Below the pieces are notes generated by a model. The model did not search any database, was not told the origin of the DNA, and saw only the letters and a program-made list of their open reading frames with translations. From positions 31,171 to 95,170 of the forward strand of contig NZ_BMRP01000013.1 of the NCBI RefSeq assembly GCF_014648695.1: DNA of 64,000 nucleotides, in the 5' to 3' direction. This document shows positions 33,606-42,232 of the stretch, in pieces. Both the position numbers and the translations under genes were made by a program. The first letter of the stretch is position 1. Every line of letters begins with the position of its first letter. The DNA comes from Streptomyces albospinus. GTDB taxonomy: Bacteria > Actinomycetota > Actinomycetes > Streptomycetales > Streptomycetaceae.

Positions 33606-34982
33606 ATGTCAGCCCTCCGCCGGCACTCGCCCGGCCCTCTGACCGGAGTCCTGTCCGGCGTCCTGCTGGCGGCCCTCGTGCTGCTCGCCACGGTGGCGGT
33701 GCTGCCGCGGCCGGCCTACGCCGCGGGCAGTGGCCTGGACACCGTGGCCGAGGCACTCAGAAAGAGCCCGGTATATGTCGACCCGCGGGTGAAGGACAAG
33801 CTGCCGGACGCGGACCGCGACGCCCTGGCGAAGAAAATACGCGACGCCGACAAGCCGGTCTTCGTCGCCGTGTTGCCCGAGACCGCCGAATTTCCCAAGG
33901 CCAGGCTGATGCAGGACCTGCGGACCAAGGTCGGCGTGACCGGCGTCTATGCCGTCGACCTCGGCGCCGCCGGCTTCAACGCCGGGGCCGACCGCCAGGT
34001 GCTGCCCGGCGTGAAGAACCTCAGGAATGCCGTCAGAGATTCCCACAGCCGCGACGACGTCAAGGGCATCGTCACCGACTTCGCCAACCAGGCCATCGCC
34101 CAGGCCCGCGGGACCGCACCCTCCTCATGGGGCGACGACGCGAGCGGCGGTTCCGGCGGCTCCACCGCCGGGCTGATCACCGCCGGCGTGCTCGTCGTGG
34201 GCGGCGCAGGCGGCGGCTACGCCCTGTACCGCCGGAGCAAGAAGCGGCGCGAGGAGCGCGAGCGCGCCGAGCTGGCACAGCTGCGCGTGGTGGTCGACGA
34301 GGACATCACCGCCTTCGGCGAGGCCCTGGAGCACCTCGACTTCAACCCCTCCGAGCCCGGCGCCACCGACGACATGCGCGCCGACTACACCACGGCCCTG
34401 GACGCCTACGACCTCGCCAAGACCAAGATGGACGAGGCCCGCGTCCCGGCGGACGTACGGGCGGTGACCGACGCCCTGGAGCGCGGCCGGTTCGCGCTGG
34501 CCACGCTCGCCGCACGGCGCACCGGCGCGCCGCTGCCGGAGCACCGCAAGCCCTGCTTCTTCGACCCGCGGCACGGTCCCTCGACCGTCGACGTGCAGTG
34601 GGCCCCGCCCGGCGGTGCGCCGCGCCCGGTCCCGGCCTGCGCGGCCGACGCCACGCGGCTGGCCGACGGGCAGGAGCCGATGTCCCGTACGGTGCAGACC
34701 GCCGACGGGCAGCAGCCGTACTGGAACGCCGGACCCGCCTACTCGCCCTGGGCCGGCGGCTACTACGGCTCCGGCGTGCTCCCCGCCCTGGTCGCCGGAA
34801 CCCTGCTCGGCTCCCTCATCAGCGCCCCGTCCGCCTACGCCGACTCCCCGTCGTTCTTCGGCGGCACGGAGGGCGGGACCGACTCCGGTGCCAACTTCAA
34901 CCCGGCCGACTTCAGCGGCGGTTGGGGCGACGGCGGCGGCTTCGACGGAGGTGGCTTCGACGGTGGCGGCGACGACTGGTGA
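33606..34982 (+). CDS. TPM-like membrane protein with glycine-rich tail
   Basis: A 458-residue protein with a signal segment (VLLAALVLLATVAVLPRPAYA), an extracellular TPM-like domain (about 45-170, with PVYVDPRVKDKL and VFVAVLP), a transmembrane helix (AGLITAGVLVVGGAGGGYALY), a charged cytosolic helical region and a C-terminal tail of Gly/Asp repeats (GGGFDGGGFDGGGDDW). YgcG/TPM proteins share this design, but phosphatase activity has been shown for plant TLP18.3 only. GAGGAG precedes the ATG at 33606. It follows the LCP gene after 108 bp in the same direction and could be co-transcribed with it. Confidence 0.78.
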   Translation: MSALRRHSPGPLTGVLSGVLLAALVLLATVAVLPRPAYAAGSGLDTVAEALRKSPVYVDPRVKDKLPDADRDALAKKIRDADKPVFVAVLPETAEFPKARLMQDLRTKVGVTGVYAVDLGAAGFNAGADRQVLPGVKNLRNAVRDSHSRDDVKGIVTDFANQAIAQARGTAPSSWGDDASGGSGGSTAGLITAGVLVVGGAGGGYALYRRSKKRREERERAELAQLRVVVDEDITAFGEALEHLDFNPSEPGATDDMRADYTTALDAYDLAKTKMDEARVPADVRAVTDALERGRFALATLAARRTGAPLPEHRKPCFFDPRHGPSTVDVQWAPPGGAPRPVPACAADATRLADGQEPMSRTVQTADGQQPYWNAGPAYSPWAGGYYGSGVLPALVAGTLLGSLISAPSAYADSPSFFGGTEGGTDSGANFNPADFSGGWGDGGGFDGGGFDGGGDDW

Positions 34983-35020
34983 GCCGACAGCGGTGAAGCA
35001 CGGCTGAATCGCCGACGCAC

Positions 35021-35053
35021 TGAGGGCCTGCCCGGAATCCGGGCGGGCCCTCA
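35021..35053. terminator. Bidirectional hairpin terminator
   Basis: Arms TGAGGGCCTGCCCGG and CCGGGCGGGCCCTCA (one mismatched base on the right arm's bulge) around the loop AAT, between the convergent TPM-like gene (ends 34982) and the leftward magnesium ATPase gene (ends 35071). Confidence 0.7.
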
Positions 35054-35070
35054 CCCGTTCTCCCGGTCCG

Positions 35071-37761
35071 TCAGCCGTTCGCCCGGCGCGCGTACCGCAT
35101 CCGCGCGATCGTCAGCGCCGCTCCGTACAGGGCGAGGACGACCGAGAGCAGCAGGTAGTACAGCGGAGGCGGGGCCGACATGGCCAGCAGTGTGGCGAGC
35201 GGGGACACCGGCAGCAGCAGGCCGACGACCGCGAGGGCCGTGACGGCGAGGTGGACCGGTCCCGCGGCCCGGGCCTCGGCGGCCCGGCGGCCCGTCCGCA
35301 GCAGCAGCATCACCATCGCCTGGGTCAGCAGGTTCTCGGTGAACCACCCGGCGTGGAACATCGTCGGGGTGTCGGTCCCCGACGTCGCGCGGGCCGAGAA
35401 CGCCAGCACCGCGAAGGTCGCCAGGTCGGCGGCGGCGTTGATCAGGCCGAAGGCGGTGATGAAGCGGAGGAAGACCCGCGGGCGCAGCACGGCGGGCTTG
35501 CGCGCCGAGTCGGGGCTCGGCCGGTCGAAGGCGAGCGAGAGCTGCGCCGCGTCGAAGCAGAGGTTCTGAACCAGGACCTGGGCCGGGAGCATCGGCAGAA
35601 AGGGCAGCAGCAGACCCGCCGCCAGCATCGCGATGACATTGCCGAGGTTGGACGACAGCGTGATCCGCAGATAGGCGGCGATATTGCTGCTGGCGTGCCG
35701 GCCGGTGGTGATCGCCCGCTCGATGGCGGTCAGATCCTTCTCGGCGAGCACCACGTCCGCTCCCTCGCGCGCGACCGGCACCGCCCCGCGCGGGCAGATC
35801 CCGACATCCGCGGCGTGCAGCGCGGGCAGGTCGTTGACCCCGTCCCCGAGGAACCCGGTGGTGTGCCCGCCCTCCCGCAGCGCCGTGACGATCCGGGCCT
35901 TGTCCTGGGCCGTGCACCGCGCCACGACCGTCGCCCGCTCGACCGCCGCGGCCAGCGCCGGCCCGCCGACCCCGGCGAGCCGGTCCGCGGTGAGCACCTC
36001 GCCCGGCTCCAGCCCCAGATCCCGGCAGGCCCGCGCCGCGGTGCCCGGGTGGTCACCGGTGAGCACCTTCACCGCCACCCCGCGCCCGGCGAGCACCTTC
36101 AGCGCATCGGCCGCGGACGGGGCGAGCGCATCGCTCAGCTCGACGAAGCCGAGGAAGGTCAGCCCCCGCACATCCGCGTCGGTGTACGCGCCGAGCCGGG
36201 GGCGGCGCTCGCAGCGCGCCACGGCCAGCAGCCGCAGACCGCTGTCCGCCTCCGCCGCGGCGAACCGCAGCAGCCGCTCGCGGGCCGCCTCGTCCAGCTC
36301 GGCGTCCTGCCCGTCGAGGTTCAGCCGCCCGCAGCGGGCGACGACGTCCTCGACGGCGCCCTTGACGACGAGGGTGTGGCTGCCGTGCTGCCCGGGGCTG
36401 CGGACCACGGCCGCGGCCAGCCGCCCGACCGGATCGAACGGCAGCGCCGCGATCCCGTCGTACTCCAGCGGATCCGCCCCGTTCTCGTCCGACGCCTCCA
36501 GGACCGCCTCGTCCAGCGCGTCCGGCACCGGCAGTTCGGCCAGCTCGATCGTCCAGAAGCTGTTCACCGCCGCCCAGCGCAGCACCTCGGGATCGCTGAC
36601 GCCGCGCGCGTCGACGGCCCGTACGACGACCGGCCGGTCCTGGGTCAGGGTGCCCGTCTTGTCCAGGCACAGCACGTCGATCGCCCCGAGGTCGTGCAGC
36701 GCGGGCAGCCGTTTGACGATCACCCCGCTCGTCCGGGCCAGCGCGGCGGCACCCCGGGCCAGCGCGGTGGTGACGATCACCGGCAGCATCTCCGGCGTCA
36801 GACCGACCGCGACGGCCACCGCGAACGGCAGCGTCTCCAGGCCGCGTCCGCGCAGCGCGGCGTTCGCCATCAGCACCAGCGGCGGCGTCAGCAGCATGAA
36901 GCGGATCAGGGTCCAGGCGATGCCGTGCACCGAGCGGTCGAACGCGGTCTCCCCGCGCCGCCGGGCCCGCCCGCCGTACGCCGCGGCGAACCGGGTGTCC
37001 GCACCCGTGGCCACCACCAGCGCCGTCCCGCTCCCGGACGCCACGCAGCTGCCCTGGAAGCACATGTGCGGCGGTTCGGCCGCCCCGCCGTCCCCGTCGA
37101 GCGGCGCGTCCACCGCCCGCTTGGGCACCGGCGCGGACTCACCGGTCAGCGCGGCCTGGTGCACGGTCAGCCCGCTGGCCCGCAGCAGCCGCACATCCGC
37201 CGGTACGAGGTCTCCCGGGCCCAGCCGCACCACATCGCCCACGACCAGCTGGTCGACGGGGATCTCGCGCACCTGCGGCGGAGCGCCGTCGTCCGCCCGG
37301 CGCTGCACCGTCGCCGTGGTGGCGACCAGCTCCCGCAGCGCCGCCATCGACCGGCTGGCATGGTGCTCGCCGCCGGACCGCAGCGCGCAGCTGACCGCCA
37401 CCAGCGTCAGGATCACGCAGGCGGTGCCCCAGGAGGCGACGGCCGCCGACACCAGCCCCAGGCACAGCAGCACCGTGGTGAACGGATCCCGCAGACTGCC
37501 CAGAAAGCGCCGCGGCCAGGACACCGGCTTCCAGGTCGGCACGGTGTTCTCGCCGAGCCGGGCCAGCCGCTCCTCGGCCTGCGCGTCCGTCAGCCCGCGT
37601 GGCCCGGTGTCCAGCCGCCGCATCAGCTGCAACGGGGTCAGCGCCGCCGGCTCCGCCCCCGCCGGGGCACGGCGCAGCTCCCCGCCCGTGCGGGTGCCTG
37701 CTGTGTCCGGGGGCGTCGGGCCGGTCCCGGGTGCCGTGGTGATCTCAGGCACCGAGCTCAC
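35071..37761 (-). CDS. mgtA: Magnesium-translocating P-type ATPase
   Basis: An 896-residue P3B-type ATPase, the length of MgtA/MgtB. Seen are TGES for dephosphorylation, the phosphorylation site CLDKTGTLTQ, the nucleotide-binding block, GDGVNDLPAL and about ten transmembrane segments, with MgtA-type ends (NLCFDAAQLSLAFD). MgtA imports Mg2+ driven by ATP. The N terminus has an extra low-complexity region of about 35 residues. The GTG start at 37761 overlaps the end of the ArsR gene by 17 bp, so both are translated from one transcript. No MgtC gene is present. Confidence 0.9.
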   Translation of the reverse strand: MSSVPEITTAPGTGPTPPDTAGTRTGGELRRAPAGAEPAALTPLQLMRRLDTGPRGLTDAQAEERLARLGENTVPTWKPVSWPRRFLGSLRDPFTTVLLCLGLVSAAVASWGTACVILTLVAVSCALRSGGEHHASRSMAALRELVATTATVQRRADDGAPPQVREIPVDQLVVGDVVRLGPGDLVPADVRLLRASGLTVHQAALTGESAPVPKRAVDAPLDGDGGAAEPPHMCFQGSCVASGSGTALVVATGADTRFAAAYGGRARRRGETAFDRSVHGIAWTLIRFMLLTPPLVLMANAALRGRGLETLPFAVAVAVGLTPEMLPVIVTTALARGAAALARTSGVIVKRLPALHDLGAIDVLCLDKTGTLTQDRPVVVRAVDARGVSDPEVLRWAAVNSFWTIELAELPVPDALDEAVLEASDENGADPLEYDGIAALPFDPVGRLAAAVVRSPGQHGSHTLVVKGAVEDVVARCGRLNLDGQDAELDEAARERLLRFAAAEADSGLRLLAVARCERRPRLGAYTDADVRGLTFLGFVELSDALAPSAADALKVLAGRGVAVKVLTGDHPGTAARACRDLGLEPGEVLTADRLAGVGGPALAAAVERATVVARCTAQDKARIVTALREGGHTTGFLGDGVNDLPALHAADVGICPRGAVPVAREGADVVLAEKDLTAIERAITTGRHASSNIAAYLRITLSSNLGNVIAMLAAGLLLPFLPMLPAQVLVQNLCFDAAQLSLAFDRPSPDSARKPAVLRPRVFLRFITAFGLINAAADLATFAVLAFSARATSGTDTPTMFHAGWFTENLLTQAMVMLLLRTGRRAAEARAAGPVHLAVTALAVVGLLLPVSPLATLLAMSAPPPLYYLLLSVVLALYGAALTIARMRYARRANG

Positions 37762-38119
37762 GCAGGCGGACCGGCGCCTCGACGTCGGAACGGGCGGCCA
37801 GCTGGACGACCAGCGTCCGCATCACCGCCACCACATCGGGGTCGTCGACGAGGTAGACCACCCGCCGGCCCTCGCGGCGGGAGCGCACCAGGCCGGCCAG
37901 CTTCAGCTTCGACAGATGCTGGCTCACCGCCGGCAGTGCGCCGCCGACCCGCTGCGCGAGCCCGCTGACGTCACTCTCGCCCTGTGCCAGTGCCCAGACG
38001 ATGTGCAGGCGCGGGGGAGAGGCCAGCAGACCGAACATCGCCGCCGCCTCCGCCAGCACCTCGGCGGACGGATCGGGCTTGGCGGCCTTGGCGGCCTTGC
38101 CGTCGAAGCTGGTCACCAC
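37745..38119 (-). CDS. ArsR-family transcriptional regulator
   Basis: A 124-residue winged-helix protein with the ArsR DNA-binding core SGLAQRVGGALPAVSQHLSKLKLAGLV and the wing RREGRRVVYLV. It has no cysteine at all, and the alpha-5 helix (DPDVVAVMRTLVVQLAARSD) lacks the histidines that bind Zn or Ni in SmtB/NmtR. The sensed ligand is therefore not obvious. The 17-bp overlap with the Mg-ATPase gene suggests that it represses its own operon. Start at the first of two GTG codons with GGAGAG upstream. Confidence 0.87.
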   Translation of the reverse strand: MVTSFDGKAAKAAKPDPSAEVLAEAAAMFGLLASPPRLHIVWALAQGESDVSGLAQRVGGALPAVSQHLSKLKLAGLVRSRREGRRVVYLVDDPDVVAVMRTLVVQLAARSDVEAPVRLRELGA

Positions 38120-38326
38120 TGCCGCTCTCCGTCCTTCCGGGGCATCCCCATCGTCCCCGGAACGCCCAGTGTAGGCGGCGGGCCGTATGCCCTGACAGGC
38201 CGAAGCTTCCAGTGCCGAACAGGCGAGTGCGGAGTGCCGGGAGCGCCGGCTGCCCCCATGATGGCGAATGCTTCACCACGGGTGCATCACGGCCGCATCA
38301 GCCACTCGATCTCGCGAGGTCTCACG
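38120..38326. promoter_or_regulatory. Divergent intergenic region of arsR and GT39-like gene
   Basis: A 207-bp region with promoters in both directions. I saw no clean inverted repeat typical of ArsR operators. Confidence 0.35.
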
Positions 38327-39943
38327 ATGGAAGAGAACGGGACCATGGAAGCGCCCCGGCCCCTTGCCGGGGGCCGGGCCACCTATGGGGGCCGGGCCAC
38401 GGAATGGAGCCGGGCCATCAGGGACGGCCGGGCGCTGCGGCGGGCCCCGGTCCAGGTCTACGGGCTCCGCCCGCTGCCCGCCGACGTCTCCGCCCCGAGC
38501 CCGCTGCCCTGGCTCGCCGCGGTCTGCGCGCTGTTCGTCATCCTCCAGGTGGCCCTGGTGGCGCCCGGGTCCGGGCTCGGCTGGGACGAGACGGTCTACG
38601 CGAGCCAGGTCAGCCGGCACGCACCGCCCGCCTTCTTCAGCGCACCACGGGCCCGCGGCATCACCTACCTGATCGCGCCGGTGACCGAGCTGACCTCCTC
38701 ACCCACCGTCCTGCGGATCGTCCTCGCGCTGCTCTCCGGCGCCGGCCTCCTGGGCGCGCTGTGGATCTGGCGCAGGCTGCTGCCCACCCGCGTCCTGGCC
38801 CTCGGGGGCGCCCTCTTCGCCACGCTCTGGATCACCCTCTACTACGCGCCCCAGGCCATGCCCAACCCCTGGAGCGCGTACGCGACGCTGGCCGCCGTCG
38901 GCTGCTTCCTGCGCGCCGTAAGGGACCGCACGGACCGCCGGGCGCGGGTCATGCTGCCGCTCGCCGTGGCGGTGGTGGCGCTGATGCGCCCGCCGGACGC
39001 CGTCTGGCTGGTGCTCGCGCTGGCCGCCGCGGCGCTGGTGGTGCCCCGGTGGCGGCGCCCCGCGCTCGTCCTGTTGCTGGTGGCCGGGCTGCTGCTGGGC
39101 GGTGCGGACTGGATCGTCGAGGCGTACACCCGCTACGGCGGCCTGTTCGCCCGGCTGCACCGCGCCGCCGAGATCCAGGGCGGCATCGGCTGGAACCTCG
39201 CCGTTGAGGACCAGATCCGCAGTCTGGACGGAGTGGGGCTGTGCCGCCCCTGCGACGTGCCCTGGACCCACCCGGTCACCGCGGCATGGTGGTTCACCCT
39301 GCCCGTCCTGTTCCTCGGCGGCGCCCTGGCCGCCGTCCGGGCCAAGCGCCCGGCCACCGCTCTGCTGCCCGGCGCGGTCGCGGTGGTGATGGCCGTGCCG
39401 TACCTCTTCCTCATCGACTACGCCGCCCCCCGCTTCCTGCTGCCCAGCTATGCCCTGCTCGCCCTCCCCGTGGCCGACTGCCTGTGCCGGCTGATCGCCC
39501 GCGGGGGCCGGCTCCGCCCGCTCGCCACGCTCCTCGTCGCCGTCGCCCTCCTAGGGCATCTGGCAATCCAGGGCGCCGTGTTGACCGGCAACACCGCCCG
39601 CAACCGCCATATGCGCCAGGATTTCCGGGCCGTCGCCACCGCGCTGCACGGCCTCGGGGTGCGCCCGCCCTGCACCCTCTCCGGCGAGAACGCCGTCCAG
39701 ATCGCGTACTACACGGGCTGCTTCTCCCGGCAGATCGGCGGGCCCGACGCCAGCATCACCCCCGAGGGGCTCCTTGCCGAGGCCGCCCGCCGACCGGTGG
39801 CCCTGCTCGTCCCGCCGCGCACCGCGCCCCCCGCCTTCGCCCGCGCCTGGCACCCGGCTCCGCTGTCCGGCGCCACCCGCTTCCGCGGATACCGTGCCTA
39901 TCTCGCGCCCGTCCCGAAGGCTCCGAAAAGGGCCGCCCGGTAA
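38327..39943 (+). CDS. Glycosyltransferase family 39-like membrane protein
   Basis: A 538-residue polytopic protein with about ten or eleven hydrophobic segments. The first periplasmic loop contains GLGWDETVYASQV, matching the DE motif where GT39/ArnT-type enzymes bind metal or the sugar-lipid. These enzymes use polyprenyl-phosphate sugars to glycosylate a periplasmic acceptor. The C-terminal 130 residues form an extracytosolic domain. GAGG lies before the ATG at 38327. The following undecaprenyl-diphosphatase gene is codirectional, a fitting partner in polyprenyl-sugar metabolism. Confidence 0.75.
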   Translation: MEENGTMEAPRPLAGGRATYGGRATEWSRAIRDGRALRRAPVQVYGLRPLPADVSAPSPLPWLAAVCALFVILQVALVAPGSGLGWDETVYASQVSRHAPPAFFSAPRARGITYLIAPVTELTSSPTVLRIVLALLSGAGLLGALWIWRRLLPTRVLALGGALFATLWITLYYAPQAMPNPWSAYATLAAVGCFLRAVRDRTDRRARVMLPLAVAVVALMRPPDAVWLVLALAAAALVVPRWRRPALVLLLVAGLLLGGADWIVEAYTRYGGLFARLHRAAEIQGGIGWNLAVEDQIRSLDGVGLCRPCDVPWTHPVTAAWWFTLPVLFLGGALAAVRAKRPATALLPGAVAVVMAVPYLFLIDYAAPRFLLPSYALLALPVADCLCRLIARGGRLRPLATLLVAVALLGHLAIQGAVLTGNTARNRHMRQDFRAVATALHGLGVRPPCTLSGENAVQIAYYTGCFSRQIGGPDASITPEGLLAEAARRPVALLVPPRTAPPAFARAWHPAPLSGATRFRGYRAYLAPVPKAPKRAAR

Positions 39944-40089
39944 ATCCCGCGGATACGCCGGGGAAACTCCGGCGAGCGCAGAATTCACCGGATTTCCGTT
40001 CGGACGTTCGGACCGGAAACTTCCGCACCGTGTTTGATCGGGGGTGCGTCACCGCACCCCCCTTCATTGCACCGTTCCGGAAGTGGACC

Positions 40090-40923
40090 ATGAGCACGAT
40101 CAGCATCGGCCAGGCCGTCGCCCTCGGAATCATCGAGGGCGTGACGGAATTCCTCCCGGTCTCCTCCACCGGCCATCTCAAAATCGCCGAAGGACTGATG
40201 GGGATATCCGTCGACGACAGAGCCGTGGTGGGATTCTCCGCGGTGATCCAGGTCGGCGCCATCGCCGCCGCACTGGTCTATTTCTTCCGGGACATCGTGC
40301 GGATCGTCGGCGCCTGGTTCCGCGGACTGGGCAACCGCGCGGAGCGCCACCACCACGACTACAGATTCGCCTGGTGGGTCATCTACGCGACCCTCCCGAT
40401 CGTGGTCGTCGGCCTCGCCGCCAAGCCGCTCATCGACAGCACCCTCGCCTCCCTGTGGGTCGTGGCCGGGGCGCTGATCGTCGGCAGCGGCGTGATGTGG
40501 GCGGCCGACCAGATGGGCCGCCACCGGCGCGGCGAGGACGACACCACCCTCAACGACGCCATGTGGGTCGGCTGCTCCCAGATCCTCGCGCTGCTCTTCC
40601 CCGGTTTCTCCCGCTCCGGCGCCACCATGTCCACCGCCCTGATCCTGGACCTGGACCGCGTAGCGGCCACCCGCCTCTCCTTCTTCCTCGGCATCCCGGC
40701 CCTCACCGGAGCCGGCATCTACGAACTGAAGGACGCCATCGGCAGCGGCGCCGCGATCCTCCCGCTGGCCGTCGGCACCGTCGTCTCGTTCGCCGTCGCC
40801 TACGCCTCGATCTCCTGGCTGCTGCGCTTCGTGGCCCGGCACTCCTTCAACTCCTTTGTGATCTACCGGATCCTGGTCGGTGCGCTGCTGCTCGGCCTGC
40901 TGGGCGCGGGCGTTGTTGGCTGA
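40090..40923 (+). CDS. uppP: Undecaprenyl-diphosphatase
   Basis: A 277-residue integral membrane enzyme (BacA/UppP). The two catalytic blocks are complete: GIIEGVTEFLPVSSTGHL near the N terminus and PGFSRSGATM in the middle, with eight or so hydrophobic segments. It hydrolyses undecaprenyl diphosphate to the monophosphate, recycling the carrier lipid for peptidoglycan and other polymers, and overproduction gives bacitracin resistance. ATG at 40090 with GGAAG upstream. The last 11 bp overlap the start of the next gene. Confidence 0.95.
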   Translation: MSTISIGQAVALGIIEGVTEFLPVSSTGHLKIAEGLMGISVDDRAVVGFSAVIQVGAIAAALVYFFRDIVRIVGAWFRGLGNRAERHHHDYRFAWWVIYATLPIVVVGLAAKPLIDSTLASLWVVAGALIVGSGVMWAADQMGRHRRGEDDTTLNDAMWVGCSQILALLFPGFSRSGATMSTALILDLDRVAATRLSFFLGIPALTGAGIYELKDAIGSGAAILPLAVGTVVSFAVAYASISWLLRFVARHSFNSFVIYRILVGALLLGLLGAGVVG

Positions 40924-42127
40924 CGACCACCGCCGGCGGACGGAGCCCGGCGCGCGGCTGCGGGCGCGGCTGCACGCGGTCGAGGAGGCCGCCGAGCGGA
41001 TCGGCACCACCCTGGACGAGCAGACCACCTGCGCCGAACTCGCCCGGTTCGTCTGCCGGCGGCTGTGCGATGCCGCCGCGGTGGACCTCCTCCCCGAGGA
41101 CGCGGCCACCGACGCACCGGAGACCCTCGGCGGGCCGCCCTCCCCGGCAGCGCTGCACCGGGTGGCCACCGCCGGATCCGCCCCGCTGCTGGAGCCCGGG
41201 TTCGCCACCGCACCGGTGCCGCTCTCGGTGCCGCTCCTCGCCCACGGCCACCTCTACGGCGTGCTGCTCGCCGCCCGCGCCGACGGCGGCTTCACCGAGG
41301 ACGAGGGCGCCACCCTCCGCCACGCGGCCCGCCTGGCAGCCGTCCATCTCGCCCATGCCCGCCGCCATGCCGCCACCCAGCGCACCGCGATGGACCTGCA
41401 ACGCGCGCTGCTCGCCGAGCCCGGCCGCCCGCACCCCAACCTGGAGCTCGCCACCCGCTATCTGCCGTCCGGCACCAGCGCCCTGGTCGGCGGCGACTGG
41501 TTCGAGTCCGTACGGCTCCACTTCGGGCGCACCCTGCTCGCCGTCGGCGACGTCATGGGGCACGGGCTCGACGCGGCCGTCGACATGAACGCCTACCGCT
41601 CCGCCCTCCGCTACGTCGCTTCGGCCGATCTGCCGCCGCACCGGGTCCTGCGCCAACTCGACCTCGCGGTGGCCGACGACGACGGCCGACGCCCGGCGAC
41701 CTGCCTGGTGGCCCGGGTGGATCCGGCGCGCGGTATCGCCGCGTTCGCCGCCGCGGGCCATCTCCCGCCGGTCGTGTTCACCGGCGCCGGCACCGCCGAA
41801 CTGCTCCACGTCCCCGTCGGCCCGCCGCTGGGCACCGGCGCCGGCGGCTGCGACCTCGTCACCCGCGCCCTCACCCCCGCCGACACCCTGGTGATGTTCA
41901 CCGACGGCCTCGTCGAACGGCGCGGCGAGGACATCGACGCCTCCCTGGCCCGGCTCGCCGGGATGCGCCTGCCCGCCGGTGCCGGGGTGGAGGACGTACT
42001 CGACGAGGTCCTGCTCCGCCTCGACGGGCGGCACGCCGAGGACGATGTCGCGGTCCTCGCCGCCCGCATCCGCCGCCACCCGGGCCCCGGCTCCGTCAGA
42101 TCGCCTGACGCGGCGTCACACTGCTGA
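40913..42127 (+). CDS. GAF-domain PP2C (SpoIIE-type) phosphatase
   Basis: A 404-residue signalling phosphatase. The N-terminal 160 residues look like a GAF domain (HGHLYGVLLAARADGGFTEDE), and from about 180 the PPM/SpoIIE domain has GGDWFESV, GDVMGHGLDAA and the metal aspartates in ADTLVMFTDGLVERR and EDDVAVL. Such phosphatases act on anti-sigma-factor antagonists. The start is uncertain: TTG 40913 (used here), TTG 40916 and GTG 40880 are all in frame, each overlapping uppP, so the two genes are translationally coupled whichever is right. Confidence 0.82.
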   Translation: MLADDHRRRTEPGARLRARLHAVEEAAERIGTTLDEQTTCAELARFVCRRLCDAAAVDLLPEDAATDAPETLGGPPSPAALHRVATAGSAPLLEPGFATAPVPLSVPLLAHGHLYGVLLAARADGGFTEDEGATLRHAARLAAVHLAHARRHAATQRTAMDLQRALLAEPGRPHPNLELATRYLPSGTSALVGGDWFESVRLHFGRTLLAVGDVMGHGLDAAVDMNAYRSALRYVASADLPPHRVLRQLDLAVADDDGRRPATCLVARVDPARGIAAFAAAGHLPPVVFTGAGTAELLHVPVGPPLGTGAGGCDLVTRALTPADTLVMFTDGLVERRGEDIDASLARLAGMRLPAGAGVEDVLDEVLLRLDGRHAEDDVAVLAARIRRHPGPGSVRSPDAASHC

Positions 42128-42232
42128 CGGCGATGCGCACTCGGGGCCGTCCGGGACGGGGCAATTCCACCGGTCGATGTGCGAGTTGGCGGAGGTGCCA
42201 GTGCGCCCTTCCGGAAGGCGGCCCACGCTCCG

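Noticed and set aside
35684..38326. Long upstream extension of the GT39-like gene across mgtA and arsR
   Set aside because: This stretch is antisense to the P-type ATPase gene and Ser/Arg/Ala-rich; the ATG at 38327 has a good ribosome-binding site.
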